Shown in pieces: positions 22,928 through 30,433 of a stretch of DNA of 39,639 bases. A program made the translations under genes and the position numbers. Location of the stretch: assembly GCA_045644605.1 (NCBI GenBank), contig JAZRHB010000020.1:1-39639 (forward strand). The letters are read 5' to 3'. How positions within the stretch are numbered: position 1 is the first letter of the stretch; each line of letters begins with the position of its first letter. Source of the DNA: RGIG4103 sp045644605. Lineage in GTDB: Bacteria > Bacillota > Clostridia > RUG12999. The notes beneath the pieces are model-generated. The model saw nothing but the letters and a program-made list of their open reading frames with translations. It searched no databases and had not been told where the DNA came from.

Positions 22928-23039
22928 TAACAATTATATTACATTTTTTTAAAAATAGTCAATCTTAGGTTTCTTCTTTTTTGCACATAAAATAATGTGG
23001 GAGTTTGTGTATATTTCCTATTTTTCCACATATTTTGAA

Positions 23040-23068
23040 TTGATGATATTAGCGACAGATGGTATAAT
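23040..23068 (+). promoter_or_regulatory. Promoter of the CAP protein gene
   Basis: TTGATG (23040-23045) and TATAAT (23063-23068) are 17 bases apart. The leader that follows contains a near-perfect Shine-Dalgarno AAAGGAGGTGA (23082-23092) with no start codon at a usable distance. Confidence 0.75.
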
Positions 23069-23133
23069 ATATTTGTAAACAAAAGGAGGTGAACTTTAGA
23101 AAAATAAGCTCTAAAAAAGGAAGGAAGATATTT

Positions 23134-23802
23134 ATGAAAAAACTAATAGGAGTATTATCAATTTGTTTGGCTATGACTTCGGTCATTGGAATAAGTGCAA
23201 GTGCGGCATGTCCGATAACAGAGGCGCTGCAGGGAGGAAATTTATCGTCGCTTAAAGATTACATAAATTGTAATAAAGGAATATGTATCGGCGGCAATGT
23301 TTCTCAAAGTACAATTCAGGAAATTCTTGATAAGCTTGGAATAAAACAGGAAACAGAAGAAAAACCTGAAATCGAAGAATCCGTTCCAGAAACAGAAGAA
23401 AACACACCGTCATCTGCAAGCGCATTTGAACAGCGTGTTCTTGAACTTGTAAACAAAGAAAGAGCGGCACGCGGACTTTCGGTACTCAAATGGAGTAATG
23501 AGCTTGCATCGGTTGCAAGAGCGCACAGTAAAGATATGCATGATAGGGGATTTTTCTCACACACAAACCCCGACGGTAAATCACCCTTTGACAGAATAAA
23601 AGCGGCAGGAATAAGTTATTCTTATGCGGCGGAAAACATTGCAGCAGGACAGTCTACACCTGAAGCAGTTGTTGAAGGATGGATGAATTCAAAAGGTCAC
23701 AGAGAAAATATTCTTAATGCAAACCTTAAATACCTCGGTGTAGGGTTTTATGAAGCAGTAGGCGGATATAAATACTACTGGACACAGAATTTTACAGGTT
23801 AA
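23134..23802 (+). CDS. Secreted CAP (SCP/PR1) domain protein
   Basis: This 222-residue exported protein starts with a signal peptide (about residues 1-24, LIGVLSICLAMTSVIGISASA). Next come a Cys-containing linker (ACPITEALQGG, NCNKGICIGG) and a Glu/Pro-rich spacer at about 70-92. The CAP domain covers about 97-222 (FEQRVLELVNKERAARGL, ARAHSKDMHDRGFFSHTNPD, AAENIAAGQSTPEAVVEGWM, NSKGHRENILN). It resembles YkwD-type CAP proteins of spore-forming Bacillota, whose function is unclear. I chose ATG 23134 with GGAAGGA upstream because it places the signal peptide correctly. A GTG at 23089 in the same frame lies inside the upstream Shine-Dalgarno sequence. The gene is monocistronic. Confidence 0.92.
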   Translation: MKKLIGVLSICLAMTSVIGISASAACPITEALQGGNLSSLKDYINCNKGICIGGNVSQSTIQEILDKLGIKQETEEKPEIEESVPETEENTPSSASAFEQRVLELVNKERAARGLSVLKWSNELASVARAHSKDMHDRGFFSHTNPDGKSPFDRIKAAGISYSYAAENIAAGQSTPEAVVEGWMNSKGHRENILNANLKYLGVGFYEAVGGYKYYWTQNFTG

Positions 23803-23816
23803 TACAAATTTAATCA

Positions 23817-23841
23817 GCCTCCCGAAAGGGAGGCTTTTTTA
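23817..23841 (+). terminator. Terminator of the CAP protein gene
   Basis: GCCTCCC-GAAA-GGGAGGC is followed by TTTTTT, 14 bases after the stop. Confidence 0.93.
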
Positions 23842-23850
23842 TGCAAAAAC

Positions 23851-23879
23851 TTGACAAAAGCGGCTCTTTTCTGTATATT
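23851..23879 (+). promoter_or_regulatory. Upstream promoter P1 of argD-argF
   Basis: TTGACA (23851-23856) and TATATT (23874-23879) are 17 bases apart, about 105 bases before argD. Confidence 0.6.
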
Positions 23880-23926
23880 ATATATATTATTGTAGTTTTA
23901 AAGCAAAATTTTATCTATTTTCACTA

Positions 23927-23961
23927 TTGCATAATTATTCAAAATAATGTATAATGATGCA
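23927..23961 (+). promoter_or_regulatory. Promoter P2 of argD-argF covered by two ARG boxes
   Basis: TTGCAT (23927-23932) and TATAAT (23950-23955) are 17 bases apart. Two sites of the ArgR form TGNAT-N4-ATNCA overlap it: TGCATAATTATTCA (23928-23941) over the -35 and TGTATAATGATGCA (23948-23961) over the -10, with centres 20 bases apart. Tandem boxes about 21 bases apart are typical of ArgR hexamer operators, so arginine should repress this promoter. ArgR itself is not in the window. Confidence 0.78.
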
Positions 23962-23983
23962 TATATATTAAAGAGGTGCTATT

Positions 23984-25177
23984 ATGTTATCACAAATTAT
24001 TGAAACTGATAAACAGTATTATATGAATACATTCGGCGCGCGTACACCCGTGTGTTTTGATTATGGTAAGGGACTGAATCTTTATACAAAAGACGGGGAA
24101 GAGTATTACGACTTTTTTGCAGGTATCGCAGTTACCGCACTTGGTCATTCACATCCCAAATTTGTAAAATCAATAACAGAGCAGGCAGGAAAGATTCTGC
24201 ACACATCAAGTATTTACTACATAGAAAAGCAGGCACAGCTTGCGAAGCTTCTTGTAGAAAATTCCTGTGCGGATAAAGCCTTTTTCTGCAGTACAGGTGC
24301 GGAAGCAAACGAGGGTGCAATAAAGCTTGCAAAGATTTATTTCTATAAACAGGGAAAATCGAATAAAAATGAAATAATCACACTTAAAAATTCATTCCAC
24401 GGAAGAACACTTGCAACTGTTGCGGCAACAGGTCAGGAAAAATATCAGAAACCGTATAAACCGCTTACACCGGGTTTTAAACACGTTGATATAAATGATT
24501 TTGATGCTCTTTCAGATGCGGTTACGGAAAATACCGCTGCAATTATGATGGAGCCGGTTCAGGGCGAAAGCGGAGTACATCCGGCAAAGGTGGAATATCT
24601 TAAAAAAGTGCGTCAGCTTTGTGATGAAAAGGAAATCATCCTTATTTTTGACGAAGTTCAGACGGGTATGGGAAGAACGGGTAAGCTTTTTGCATATGAA
24701 AACTACGGTGTAGAGCCGGATATATTCACTCTTGCAAAAGCGCTTGGTAACGGAATCCCGATTGGTGCTGTATGTGCAAAGGCTTTTGTTGCGGCAGGCT
24801 TTGAACCGGGCGACCACGGAACAACCTTTGGCGGCAATCCCTTTTCATGTAATGCGGCTTGCGCAGTATTTGAAATTTTTAAGGAAGAAAACATAGTTGA
24901 AAATGCCGCAGAAATGGGCGCATATTTTAAAGAAAAATTAAACGCACTTGCAGATAAGTATGATTTCATTACAGAAGTCCGCGGAATAGGTCTTATGCTC
25001 GGTGTTGAAACAAAAGACGGCGTTGCGGCAAAAATATGCTCCAAAATGTTTGAAAATAAATATCTTACAGGCTGTATCTCAGGCAAAATAATAAGAATTC
25101 TGCCACCGCTTGTAATAACAAAGGCGGATATTGATAAATTTATAGAAACACTTGCAAAAGCATGTGAGGAGGTATAA
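23984..25177 (+). CDS. argD: Acetylornithine aminotransferase
   Basis: ArgD is a PLP enzyme that transfers an amino group from glutamate to N-acetylglutamate semialdehyde, giving acetylornithine. The 397-residue protein is a class III aminotransferase with AFFCSTGAEANEGAIKLA (PLP phosphate binding), NSFHGRTLATVAATGQ, IMMEPVQGESGVHPA, IFDEVQTGMGRTGK and the PLP lysine Lys252 in TLAKALGNG. GAGGTG lies upstream of the ATG. It forms an operon with argF, 2 bases apart, under ArgR-type control. argC, argJ and argB are not in the window. Related ornithine or succinylornithine transaminases are alternatives, but the operon favours ArgD. Confidence 0.94.
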   Translation: MLSQIIETDKQYYMNTFGARTPVCFDYGKGLNLYTKDGEEYYDFFAGIAVTALGHSHPKFVKSITEQAGKILHTSSIYYIEKQAQLAKLLVENSCADKAFFCSTGAEANEGAIKLAKIYFYKQGKSNKNEIITLKNSFHGRTLATVAATGQEKYQKPYKPLTPGFKHVDINDFDALSDAVTENTAAIMMEPVQGESGVHPAKVEYLKKVRQLCDEKEIILIFDEVQTGMGRTGKLFAYENYGVEPDIFTLAKALGNGIPIGAVCAKAFVAAGFEPGDHGTTFGGNPFSCNAACAVFEIFKEENIVENAAEMGAYFKEKLNALADKYDFITEVRGIGLMLGVETKDGVAAKICSKMFENKYLTGCISGKIIRILPPLVITKADIDKFIETLAKACEEV

Positions 25178-25179
25178 TA

Positions 25180-26103
25180 ATGAAAAAGGATTTACTCAGC
25201 TTAAACGATTATTCAGAAAAAGAGATACTTGATATACTTGAGCTTGCACACAAACTCAAGAAAGAAACAAAAGAAGGTAAAGAGCATCATATTTTAAAAG
25301 GGAAAACACTTGGTATGATATTCTCCAAATCCTCCACAAGAACAAGGGTTTCCTTTGAAGTTGGTATGTATCAGCTCGGCGGATATCCGCTGTTTTTAAG
25401 CAGTAACGACATTCAGCTCGGCAGAGGAGAATGTATTGAAGATACTGCAAGAGTGCTTTCAAGATACTTAGACGGTATTATGATAAGAACATACGACCAG
25501 AAAGAAGTTGAAATGCTTGCAAAATATGCAGACATTCCTATTATAAACGGACTTACCGACCTTCTTCATCCATGTCAGGTGCTTGCCGACCTTATGACAA
25601 TTCAGGAGAAAAAAGGTGCACTTAAAGGACTTAAAATGTGTTATATCGGCGACGGAAACAATATGGCAAACACACTCCTTCACGGATGTGCAAAAGTGGG
25701 TATGGACATTTCTGTTGCAACTCCCGCAGGCTATGAATGTGATGCCGAAATGGTAGCCGAGGCTATGGAAGCCGCAAAATTAAGCGGAGCAAAAATAGAA
25801 CTCACAACCGACCCGAAAGTAGCTATTGCAAATGCCGATGCTGTATATTCTGATACCTGGGTTAGTATGGGTCAGGAAGAAGAAAAGCAAAAACGTATCA
25901 ATGATTTTGCCGGCTTTACAATAGACGACGAGCTTATGAAAAATGCTAAAGATGATGCAATTTTCCTGCACTGTCTGCCTGCATACAGAGGATATGAAGT
26001 AACAAACGAAGTTATTGAAGGACCACATTCCGTAATATTTGATGAAGCGGAAAACAGACTTCACGCACAGAAAGCCGTAATGGTAACATTAATGAAAGAC
26101 TAA
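25180..26103 (+). CDS. argF: Ornithine carbamoyltransferase
   Basis: ArgF joins carbamoyl phosphate and ornithine to make citrulline. The 307-residue protein has the carbamoyl-phosphate motif STRTR (residues 52-56), GGYPLFLSSNDIQLGRGE, the HPCQ motif in DLLHPCQVLADL, the ornithine loop with VSMGQEEE (the family SMG motif) and the catalytic HCLPAYRG. All key residues are present. An anabolic role is supported by the argD operon and the ARG boxes. An arginine deiminase pathway form is possible in Clostridia, but arcA and arcC are not seen here. The carbamoyl phosphate enzyme carB lies 7.5 kb away on the other strand. Confidence 0.96.
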   Translation: MKKDLLSLNDYSEKEILDILELAHKLKKETKEGKEHHILKGKTLGMIFSKSSTRTRVSFEVGMYQLGGYPLFLSSNDIQLGRGECIEDTARVLSRYLDGIMIRTYDQKEVEMLAKYADIPIINGLTDLLHPCQVLADLMTIQEKKGALKGLKMCYIGDGNNMANTLLHGCAKVGMDISVATPAGYECDAEMVAEAMEAAKLSGAKIELTTDPKVAIANADAVYSDTWVSMGQEEEKQKRINDFAGFTIDDELMKNAKDDAIFLHCLPAYRGYEVTNEVIEGPHSVIFDEAENRLHAQKAVMVTLMKD

Positions 26104-26106
26104 GGT

Positions 26107-26134
26107 GATATAACGTGATAAATCACGTTATATC
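26107..26134. repeat. 28-bp palindrome directly after argF
   Basis: GATATAACGTGAT and ATCACGTTATATC are perfect 13-base inverted arms around AA. No T-run follows on either strand, so this is not an ordinary terminator. A DNA-binding site or an RNA hairpin with a 6-base loop are both possible. It is followed by the GC palindrome CCTCCGGAGG (26134-26143). Confidence 0.75.
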
Positions 26135-26151
26135 CTCCGGAGGTATTTAAA

Positions 26152-26268
26152 GCACCGCCGAACTTTCGCCCCGTGTACGATGCGAAACGGCGATGTGCAA
26201 ATTTTCATTATACGCCTTATCTGCCCACGATAATAAGCGTATTGATTTTTAAAATAGTTTGTGGGCAG
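26152..26268 (+). ncRNA. Candidate structured leader RNA (stem plus H-type pseudoknot) before GNAT-comEC-holA
   Basis: Two folded modules are visible. Module A: GCAC-CGCCG (26152-26160) pairs with CGGCG (26188-26192) and GTGC (26195-26198), and inside it TTTCGC (26164-26169) pairs with GCGAAA (26182-26187) around a 12-base loop. Module B: ATACGCCTTAT (26210-26220) pairs with ATAAGCGTAT (26233-26242) with one bulged C. Its loop holds CTGCCCAC (26221-26228), perfectly complementary to GTGGGCAG (26261-26268), which makes an H-type pseudoknot. The last stem ends 1-2 bases before the AAAGG ribosome binding site, so pairing could control translation. No separate promoter is evident, so the RNA may be an intercistronic part of the arg transcript. 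I match it to no known riboswitch class. Confidence 0.5.
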
Positions 26269-26285
26269 AAAGGCTATGAAAATTA

Positions 26286-26777
26286 ATGTTTATGATGCCA
26301 AGCTTTGATGCCGGTCTTAATGTAAGACAGGCAGTGTATGACGATATACCGAAAATACACGAAATAGTAAATAAATCATTTAAGCTCTACATAGAAAATT
26401 CAGGACTTTCTTCAATAGATGCTCTTGACGAAACGGTAGAAGAAATCAAAAATGATATTGACAGTAAATGGGTGCTTGTTGCATATATCGGCGATGAAAT
26501 TGTTGGAAGTCTCCGTATTGAAATCCGTGAAGGCGGAATTGCATATTTAAGCAGATTTGCGGTTTGCCCTGAAAGCCAGAACCTCGGTATAGGCAAAAGT
26601 ATGATGCATACCGTTGACAGTATTATGAAAAAAAGCAGTATCAAACAGCTTCGTCTGCATACTGCATCAAAAAACACCGGACTTATCCGTTTCTATTACG
26701 GACGTGGATTTTATATTGATTCAACAACAAAAGATAAAGGATATATAAGAGCACTTCTTTGTAAGGATTATGCGTAA
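26286..26777 (+). CDS. GNAT family N-acetyltransferase
   Basis: This 163-residue protein has the GNAT acetyltransferase fold: strand-rich centre VGSLRIEIREGGIAYLSRFAV, the acetyl-CoA loop ESQNLGIGKSMM (a Q/R-x-x-G-x-G/A variant), and C-terminal IRFYYGRGFY. GNAT enzymes acetylate amines, amino acids or proteins; the substrate here is unknown. The start is uncertain. ATG 26286 lies 12 bases after GAAAGG, while an ATG at 26276 in another frame gives only ten codons (MKINVYDAKL). The weak start together with the folded leader suggests translational control. The gene overlaps comEC by 8 bases. Confidence 0.82.
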   Translation: MFMMPSFDAGLNVRQAVYDDIPKIHEIVNKSFKLYIENSGLSSIDALDETVEEIKNDIDSKWVLVAYIGDEIVGSLRIEIREGGIAYLSRFAVCPESQNLGIGKSMMHTVDSIMKKSSIKQLRLHTASKNTGLIRFYYGRGFYIDSTTKDKGYIRALLCKDYA

Positions 26778-29037
26778 ACTGGCATTTGTTTTATCGGGAT
26801 ATATTGCGGGAATTGTAATTGCTGCAATAAAACTTAATATAATAACAGCAATAATTGCAAGTCTTTTGCTTGCAATTTTTTTGCGTGCACTCTTTGGCGG
26901 TAAAAAGTGGCTTTTTGTCGGAATAGCAGTTATTATAGCCTTTTGTGTCGGTATGGTGCAGTTTGCCGCAGTAAAAGAAGGAAAGGACGATTTTCTTGAC
27001 TGGGCAGAAGACAAATATCTTACAATGTACTGCAAGGTCGATTCAGTTACGGAAATGGCAAACTCCTTTTATATGACTCCTGTCAAAATCCGCACAATAC
27101 AATATGCAGATAAAACCTATGAATGTAATGAAATAATATATCTATACTCGGAAGACCCTCCCGAATATACATTTGGTGATATAATACGGGTAGTAGGAAA
27201 AATTGAAAAACCCGAACAGGCAAAATTTAGCGGTGCAATTGATTTTAATGTCTTTCTTCGCTCTGAAGGAATCATCGGCTCGGTTTTTACAAACAAAACT
27301 TTTGTTACAAGGATAGCTTCTGACATAAATCTGTATGACAGAATACTGGCAATTCGTTATATAATATCAGACAGAATTGACAGTTTTGTAAGCGGTGACG
27401 GAAAAGAACTTTTGAAAGGAATAGCAATAGGCGATATTTCGGGATTTTCTGACGAAATGCAAAGTGCGTTTGTTAAAAGCGGAATTTCGCATATCACGGC
27501 TGTATCGGGAATGAACGTAACAATGCTTGTATCGTTTGTTATGTTTATGTTCTCATTTTCGGGTTTAAAAAGAAAAATAAGACTTAGCGTTTCGATTGTT
27601 GCAGTTGTAATTTATGCAATAATAACAGGACTTGCACCATCAATAATCAGAGCTTCTGTTATGATAATCCTGATGCTTGTCGCATCCCTGTTTGACCGTA
27701 CGGACGATGCCATAACAAGCATTGTTCTGGCGGCATCTGTTATACTTTTTATAAATCCATATTCTGTTTTCAATGTAGGTTTTCTGCTGTCGTTTGCGGC
27801 AGTAATTGGAATACGTGTTTTTTCGCCATATATAAATAAATATCTTCAAAAAATCCTGCCGAACTTCGTAGCAGATGTAGCCGGTGTAACCCTTTGCGCG
27901 CAAATAGCAACTTTGCCGATTCTGGTATATATGTTTAATTCCGTATCGCTTGTTGCGCCTCTTACAAACCTTGTCGTAGTACCGGTTGTTGATATCTTGT
28001 TTATAGGAACATTTGCTATGCTTTTTGTTGGACTTATCATACCGCAACTCGCCGTTGCTGTCGGCGCAGTTCTCGGGATTATTGCCGATTTTGTTGTTGT
28101 GGTATCAAAAGCATTTGCAGCATTTCCGTTTGCAACGGTAATTGTAAAATCACCGGATTTAATTTGGTTATTTACATATCTGATAATTTTGTGTATAATA
28201 TACTTAAGCCTTAAAAATAAAAGGATATATAAACTGCCGTCGCTGGCGGCGGGAATTATAATTACGCTGTCCCTTACATTTAGTTTTATTCCGGCGAAAA
28301 CCTTCGAAATAACATTTATAAACGTAGGGCAGGGCGATTGTATTTATGTTTCCTGTCCAGGTGGAGAAAAATTTCTTGTGGATACGGGCAGGGATGAATA
28401 TGATTCGGTAAGTTTTCTCAGGCATAATGGCATAACACATCTTGATAAGGTGTTTATTACGCATATCGATTCTGACCATACAGGCGGTCTTGAAAGCATA
28501 CTGGAAAGTGTCAGTGTGGATGAGGTTGTACTCCCGAACATCACGCATACCGAAACGGTGCTATTCGGCAAAAGTATTGCCGCCGCGAATGTAAGATATG
28601 CAGACTATACTGATGAATTTATATTTGGCGATTGCACTATTGATGTGTTCTGGCCGGGTGAAAAGCTTTTTGATGAGGACATCAAAAATAACAACTGCCT
28701 TGGACTAAACATAGAGTATAAAGGCAGAAATTTTCTTTTGATGGGCGATATTGAAGAAAAAGCGGAAGAAATGATTATAAATAAATTTAAGGTTGATGCC
28801 GATGTAATAAAAGCGGGGCATCACGGAAGCAGTGATTCCACATCGGATAAACTTCTTGAAACTATGGCGCCGGAATATGCGGTTATAAGCGTAGGTGAAA
28901 ATTCCTACGGACACCCGTCGAAAGAAGTTTTGACAAAACTTGAAAGATATAATTGCAACATTATCCGGACAGATATAAACGGAAGTGTTACATTTGTTGT
29001 AAATAAAGACGGAAGTATGGAAATAAAGAGAGGATAG
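26770..29037 (+). CDS. comEC: ComEC/Rec2 family DNA uptake channel
   Basis: ComEC forms the inner-membrane channel that passes single-stranded DNA into the cell during natural transformation. The 755-residue protein has an N-terminal membrane and OB-like region (DUF4131, about 1-190), the Competence domain (about 210-480, GDISGFSDEMQSAFVKSGISHITAVSGMN region), and a C-terminal metallo-beta-lactamase-type nuclease domain (about 515-755). That last domain carries GQGDCIYV, the metal motif HIDSDHTGG from His565, and KAGHHGSSDSTS. All three domains are intact, so it looks functional. comEA, usually upstream, is absent; an acetyltransferase gene takes that place. holA follows after 2 bases, a common pairing. 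Confidence 0.94.
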   Translation: MRKLAFVLSGYIAGIVIAAIKLNIITAIIASLLLAIFLRALFGGKKWLFVGIAVIIAFCVGMVQFAAVKEGKDDFLDWAEDKYLTMYCKVDSVTEMANSFYMTPVKIRTIQYADKTYECNEIIYLYSEDPPEYTFGDIIRVVGKIEKPEQAKFSGAIDFNVFLRSEGIIGSVFTNKTFVTRIASDINLYDRILAIRYIISDRIDSFVSGDGKELLKGIAIGDISGFSDEMQSAFVKSGISHITAVSGMNVTMLVSFVMFMFSFSGLKRKIRLSVSIVAVVIYAIITGLAPSIIRASVMIILMLVASLFDRTDDAITSIVLAASVILFINPYSVFNVGFLLSFAAVIGIRVFSPYINKYLQKILPNFVADVAGVTLCAQIATLPILVYMFNSVSLVAPLTNLVVVPVVDILFIGTFAMLFVGLIIPQLAVAVGAVLGIIADFVVVVSKAFAAFPFATVIVKSPDLIWLFTYLIILCIIYLSLKNKRIYKLPSLAAGIIITLSLTFSFIPAKTFEITFINVGQGDCIYVSCPGGEKFLVDTGRDEYDSVSFLRHNGITHLDKVFITHIDSDHTGGLESILESVSVDEVVLPNITHTETVLFGKSIAAANVRYADYTDEFIFGDCTIDVFWPGEKLFDEDIKNNNCLGLNIEYKGRNFLLMGDIEEKAEEMIINKFKVDADVIKAGHHGSSDSTSDKLLETMAPEYAVISVGENSYGHPSKEVLTKLERYNCNIIRTDINGSVTFVVNKDGSMEIKRG

Positions 29038-29039
29038 CT

Positions 29040-30050
29040 ATGGCTAAAAACGAAAGTGCAGATGTACTTCACAAAAGAATAGTGGGCGATGATTTATGCG
29101 GACTTTTTGTTTTTACGGGCGAAGAAAAATATTTAAGGCGCTCGGCAAAAAACGCCATATTGAAAAAGTTTGCAGATGACCCGGCAGGCGAGTTTAATAT
29201 CCATAAATTTGATGCGGATAAAATAAACCCGAAAAACGTGGTAGAAGCGGTTGAAAGCTATCCTGTAATGTCGGAACGTAAACTGGTTCTCATTGAAAAC
29301 AGTAAGCTCTTTAAAATCGTTTCGGAAGAAAACAAAACCATATGGCAGGATATTATTGACAATCTTCCGGATGATGTGTGTCTTGTTTTTGATGAAGACG
29401 AGATTGACGGCAGAAGCGGACTTTTGAAAAAAGCAAAAGCAAAAGGTCTTTTTGTGGAGTTTCAGTATAAAACCCCGGCAGAACTTGCATCATTCTGCGG
29501 AAAAATGTTCTCGCAGGCAGGAATTAAAATAGCAAACAAAGCGATAGAACAGCTTGTTTTCCAATGTGATGAAGGTATGGAAAACATTGAAAATGAAGTC
29601 AATAAACTCATTTCGTATTGCAGTGATAAAAAAGAGGTTACTGAAGAAGACGTATCGCTTATGGTGCGAAAATCTCTGCAAAACAGAATATTTAAAATGA
29701 TTGACGAAATTTTTGAGCGGAACAGTGCGGCGGTTTTTGAAATGCTTGGTGAACTTAAGATTTTCAAAGAACCACCTGTTAAAATAATTGCACTTATAGG
29801 TGCGCAGATAAGCCGTCTTTTAAAAACATCACTTCTTCTTGCGGAAGGCAGGGGAGCGGAGGTTGCTTCGGTAATAAAAATGCCGCCGTTTGTAGCAAAA
29901 ATGTATATTGAAAGGGCACGCGCACGCTCAACAGAAAAATTCAGCACAATGCTTGATGATTGTCTCAATGCGGATTATATGATAAAAAACGGCAGTGTTG
30001 ACGAGTGGGCAAGTCTGGAAATACTTATTGCAAAACTGTTAAAAGCCTGA
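29040..30050 (+). CDS. holA: DNA polymerase III delta subunit
   Basis: HolA (delta) is the wrench subunit of the clamp loader that opens the beta clamp during replication. The 336-residue protein has the family pattern: LFVFTGEEKYLRRSAKNAI at the N-terminus, SYPVMSERKLVLIEN, the FCGKMFSQAGIKI region, and the C-terminal collar domain with REPPVKII-like KEPPVKIIALIGAQISRL and PPFVAKMYIERAR. It follows comEC by 2 bases. In many Bacillota rpsT comes next; here a convergent DUF2508 gene does. Confidence 0.94.
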   Translation: MAKNESADVLHKRIVGDDLCGLFVFTGEEKYLRRSAKNAILKKFADDPAGEFNIHKFDADKINPKNVVEAVESYPVMSERKLVLIENSKLFKIVSEENKTIWQDIIDNLPDDVCLVFDEDEIDGRSGLLKKAKAKGLFVEFQYKTPAELASFCGKMFSQAGIKIANKAIEQLVFQCDEGMENIENEVNKLISYCSDKKEVTEEDVSLMVRKSLQNRIFKMIDEIFERNSAAVFEMLGELKIFKEPPVKIIALIGAQISRLLKTSLLLAEGRGAEVASVIKMPPFVAKMYIERARARSTEKFSTMLDDCLNADYMIKNGSVDEWASLEILIAKLLKA

Positions 30051-30063
30051 TAAAAATCAGGCT
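30041..30063. terminator. Hairpin across the convergent stops of holA and the DUF2508 gene
   Basis: AGCCTGA and TCAGGCT pair around 6 bases, covering both stop codons. The minus-strand side has TTTT after the stem; the plus side has only TTCGCTT, so termination there may be weak. Confidence 0.55.
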
Positions 30064-30353
30064 TCGCTTATTAATTCCGGGTCGCTTGTGGTTGGGGCAG
30101 TCTTGACAATAAGAGGAGAATATTCAAACTTTTCGTTTATATATAATTTAAGAAGATGGCGGTACTTTATTTCAGCGGCACGCCGTTCATAAATGAAATA
30201 CTCGGTTAAATCCTCGTTGGTAGTTTCGTCAAATCCGTTCCCAACAGTATGAAGATGATTTTTGGCATTGGCAATAAGAGAAAGCAGATATGCACGCTTT
30301 CTTTCGCGCTGTTTACTTAACTTTTTCTGTTCTGATTTTTTATGAACATTCAT
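30057..30353 (-). CDS. DUF2508 (YaaL-like) family protein
   Basis: This 98-residue basic, helical cytosolic protein has a Lys/Arg-rich N-terminus (KKSEQKKLSKQRERKR). Its middle segment, EDLTEYFIYERRAAEIKYRHLLKLY, resembles the conserved YELKVAEAKYFFYLREAK part of B. subtilis YaaL (DUF2508), whose function is unknown. The family assignment is from memory and moderate. I chose ATG 30353 because AAGGAG is 7 bases upstream; an ATG at 30359 is almost on top of that site. It is convergent with holA and divergent from the EamA gene across a 19-bp palindrome. Confidence 0.7.
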   Translation of the reverse strand: MNVHKKSEQKKLSKQRERKRAYLLSLIANAKNHLHTVGNGFDETTNEDLTEYFIYERRAAEIKYRHLLKLYINEKFEYSPLIVKTAPTTSDPELISEA

Positions 30354-30373
30354 TGGCATTCTCCTTTTGTGTT

Positions 30374-30392
30374 TTGTAATATTATATTACAA
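30374..30392. promoter_or_regulatory. Perfect 19-bp palindrome between divergent genes (candidate operator)
   Basis: TTGTAATAT-T-ATATTACAA lies between the DUF2508 and EamA starts and contains TATAAT read on the minus strand. It looks like a repressor site for one or both genes, although AT-richness lowers confidence. Confidence 0.45.
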
Positions 30393-30433
30393 TAAAAAGG
30401 AAAATATTCACATATTATGAAAGGTGAAAATCT

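Noticed and set aside
26107..26134. Calling the palindrome after argF an intrinsic terminator
   Set aside because: No T-run follows on either strand; the next bases are GC-rich.
26193..26252. A 19-codon open frame (MCKFSLYALSAHDNKRIDF) inside the folded leader, possible leader peptide
   Set aside because: No ribosome binding site precedes the ATG, the codons show no run of a regulatory amino acid, and the same bases are better explained by base pairing.
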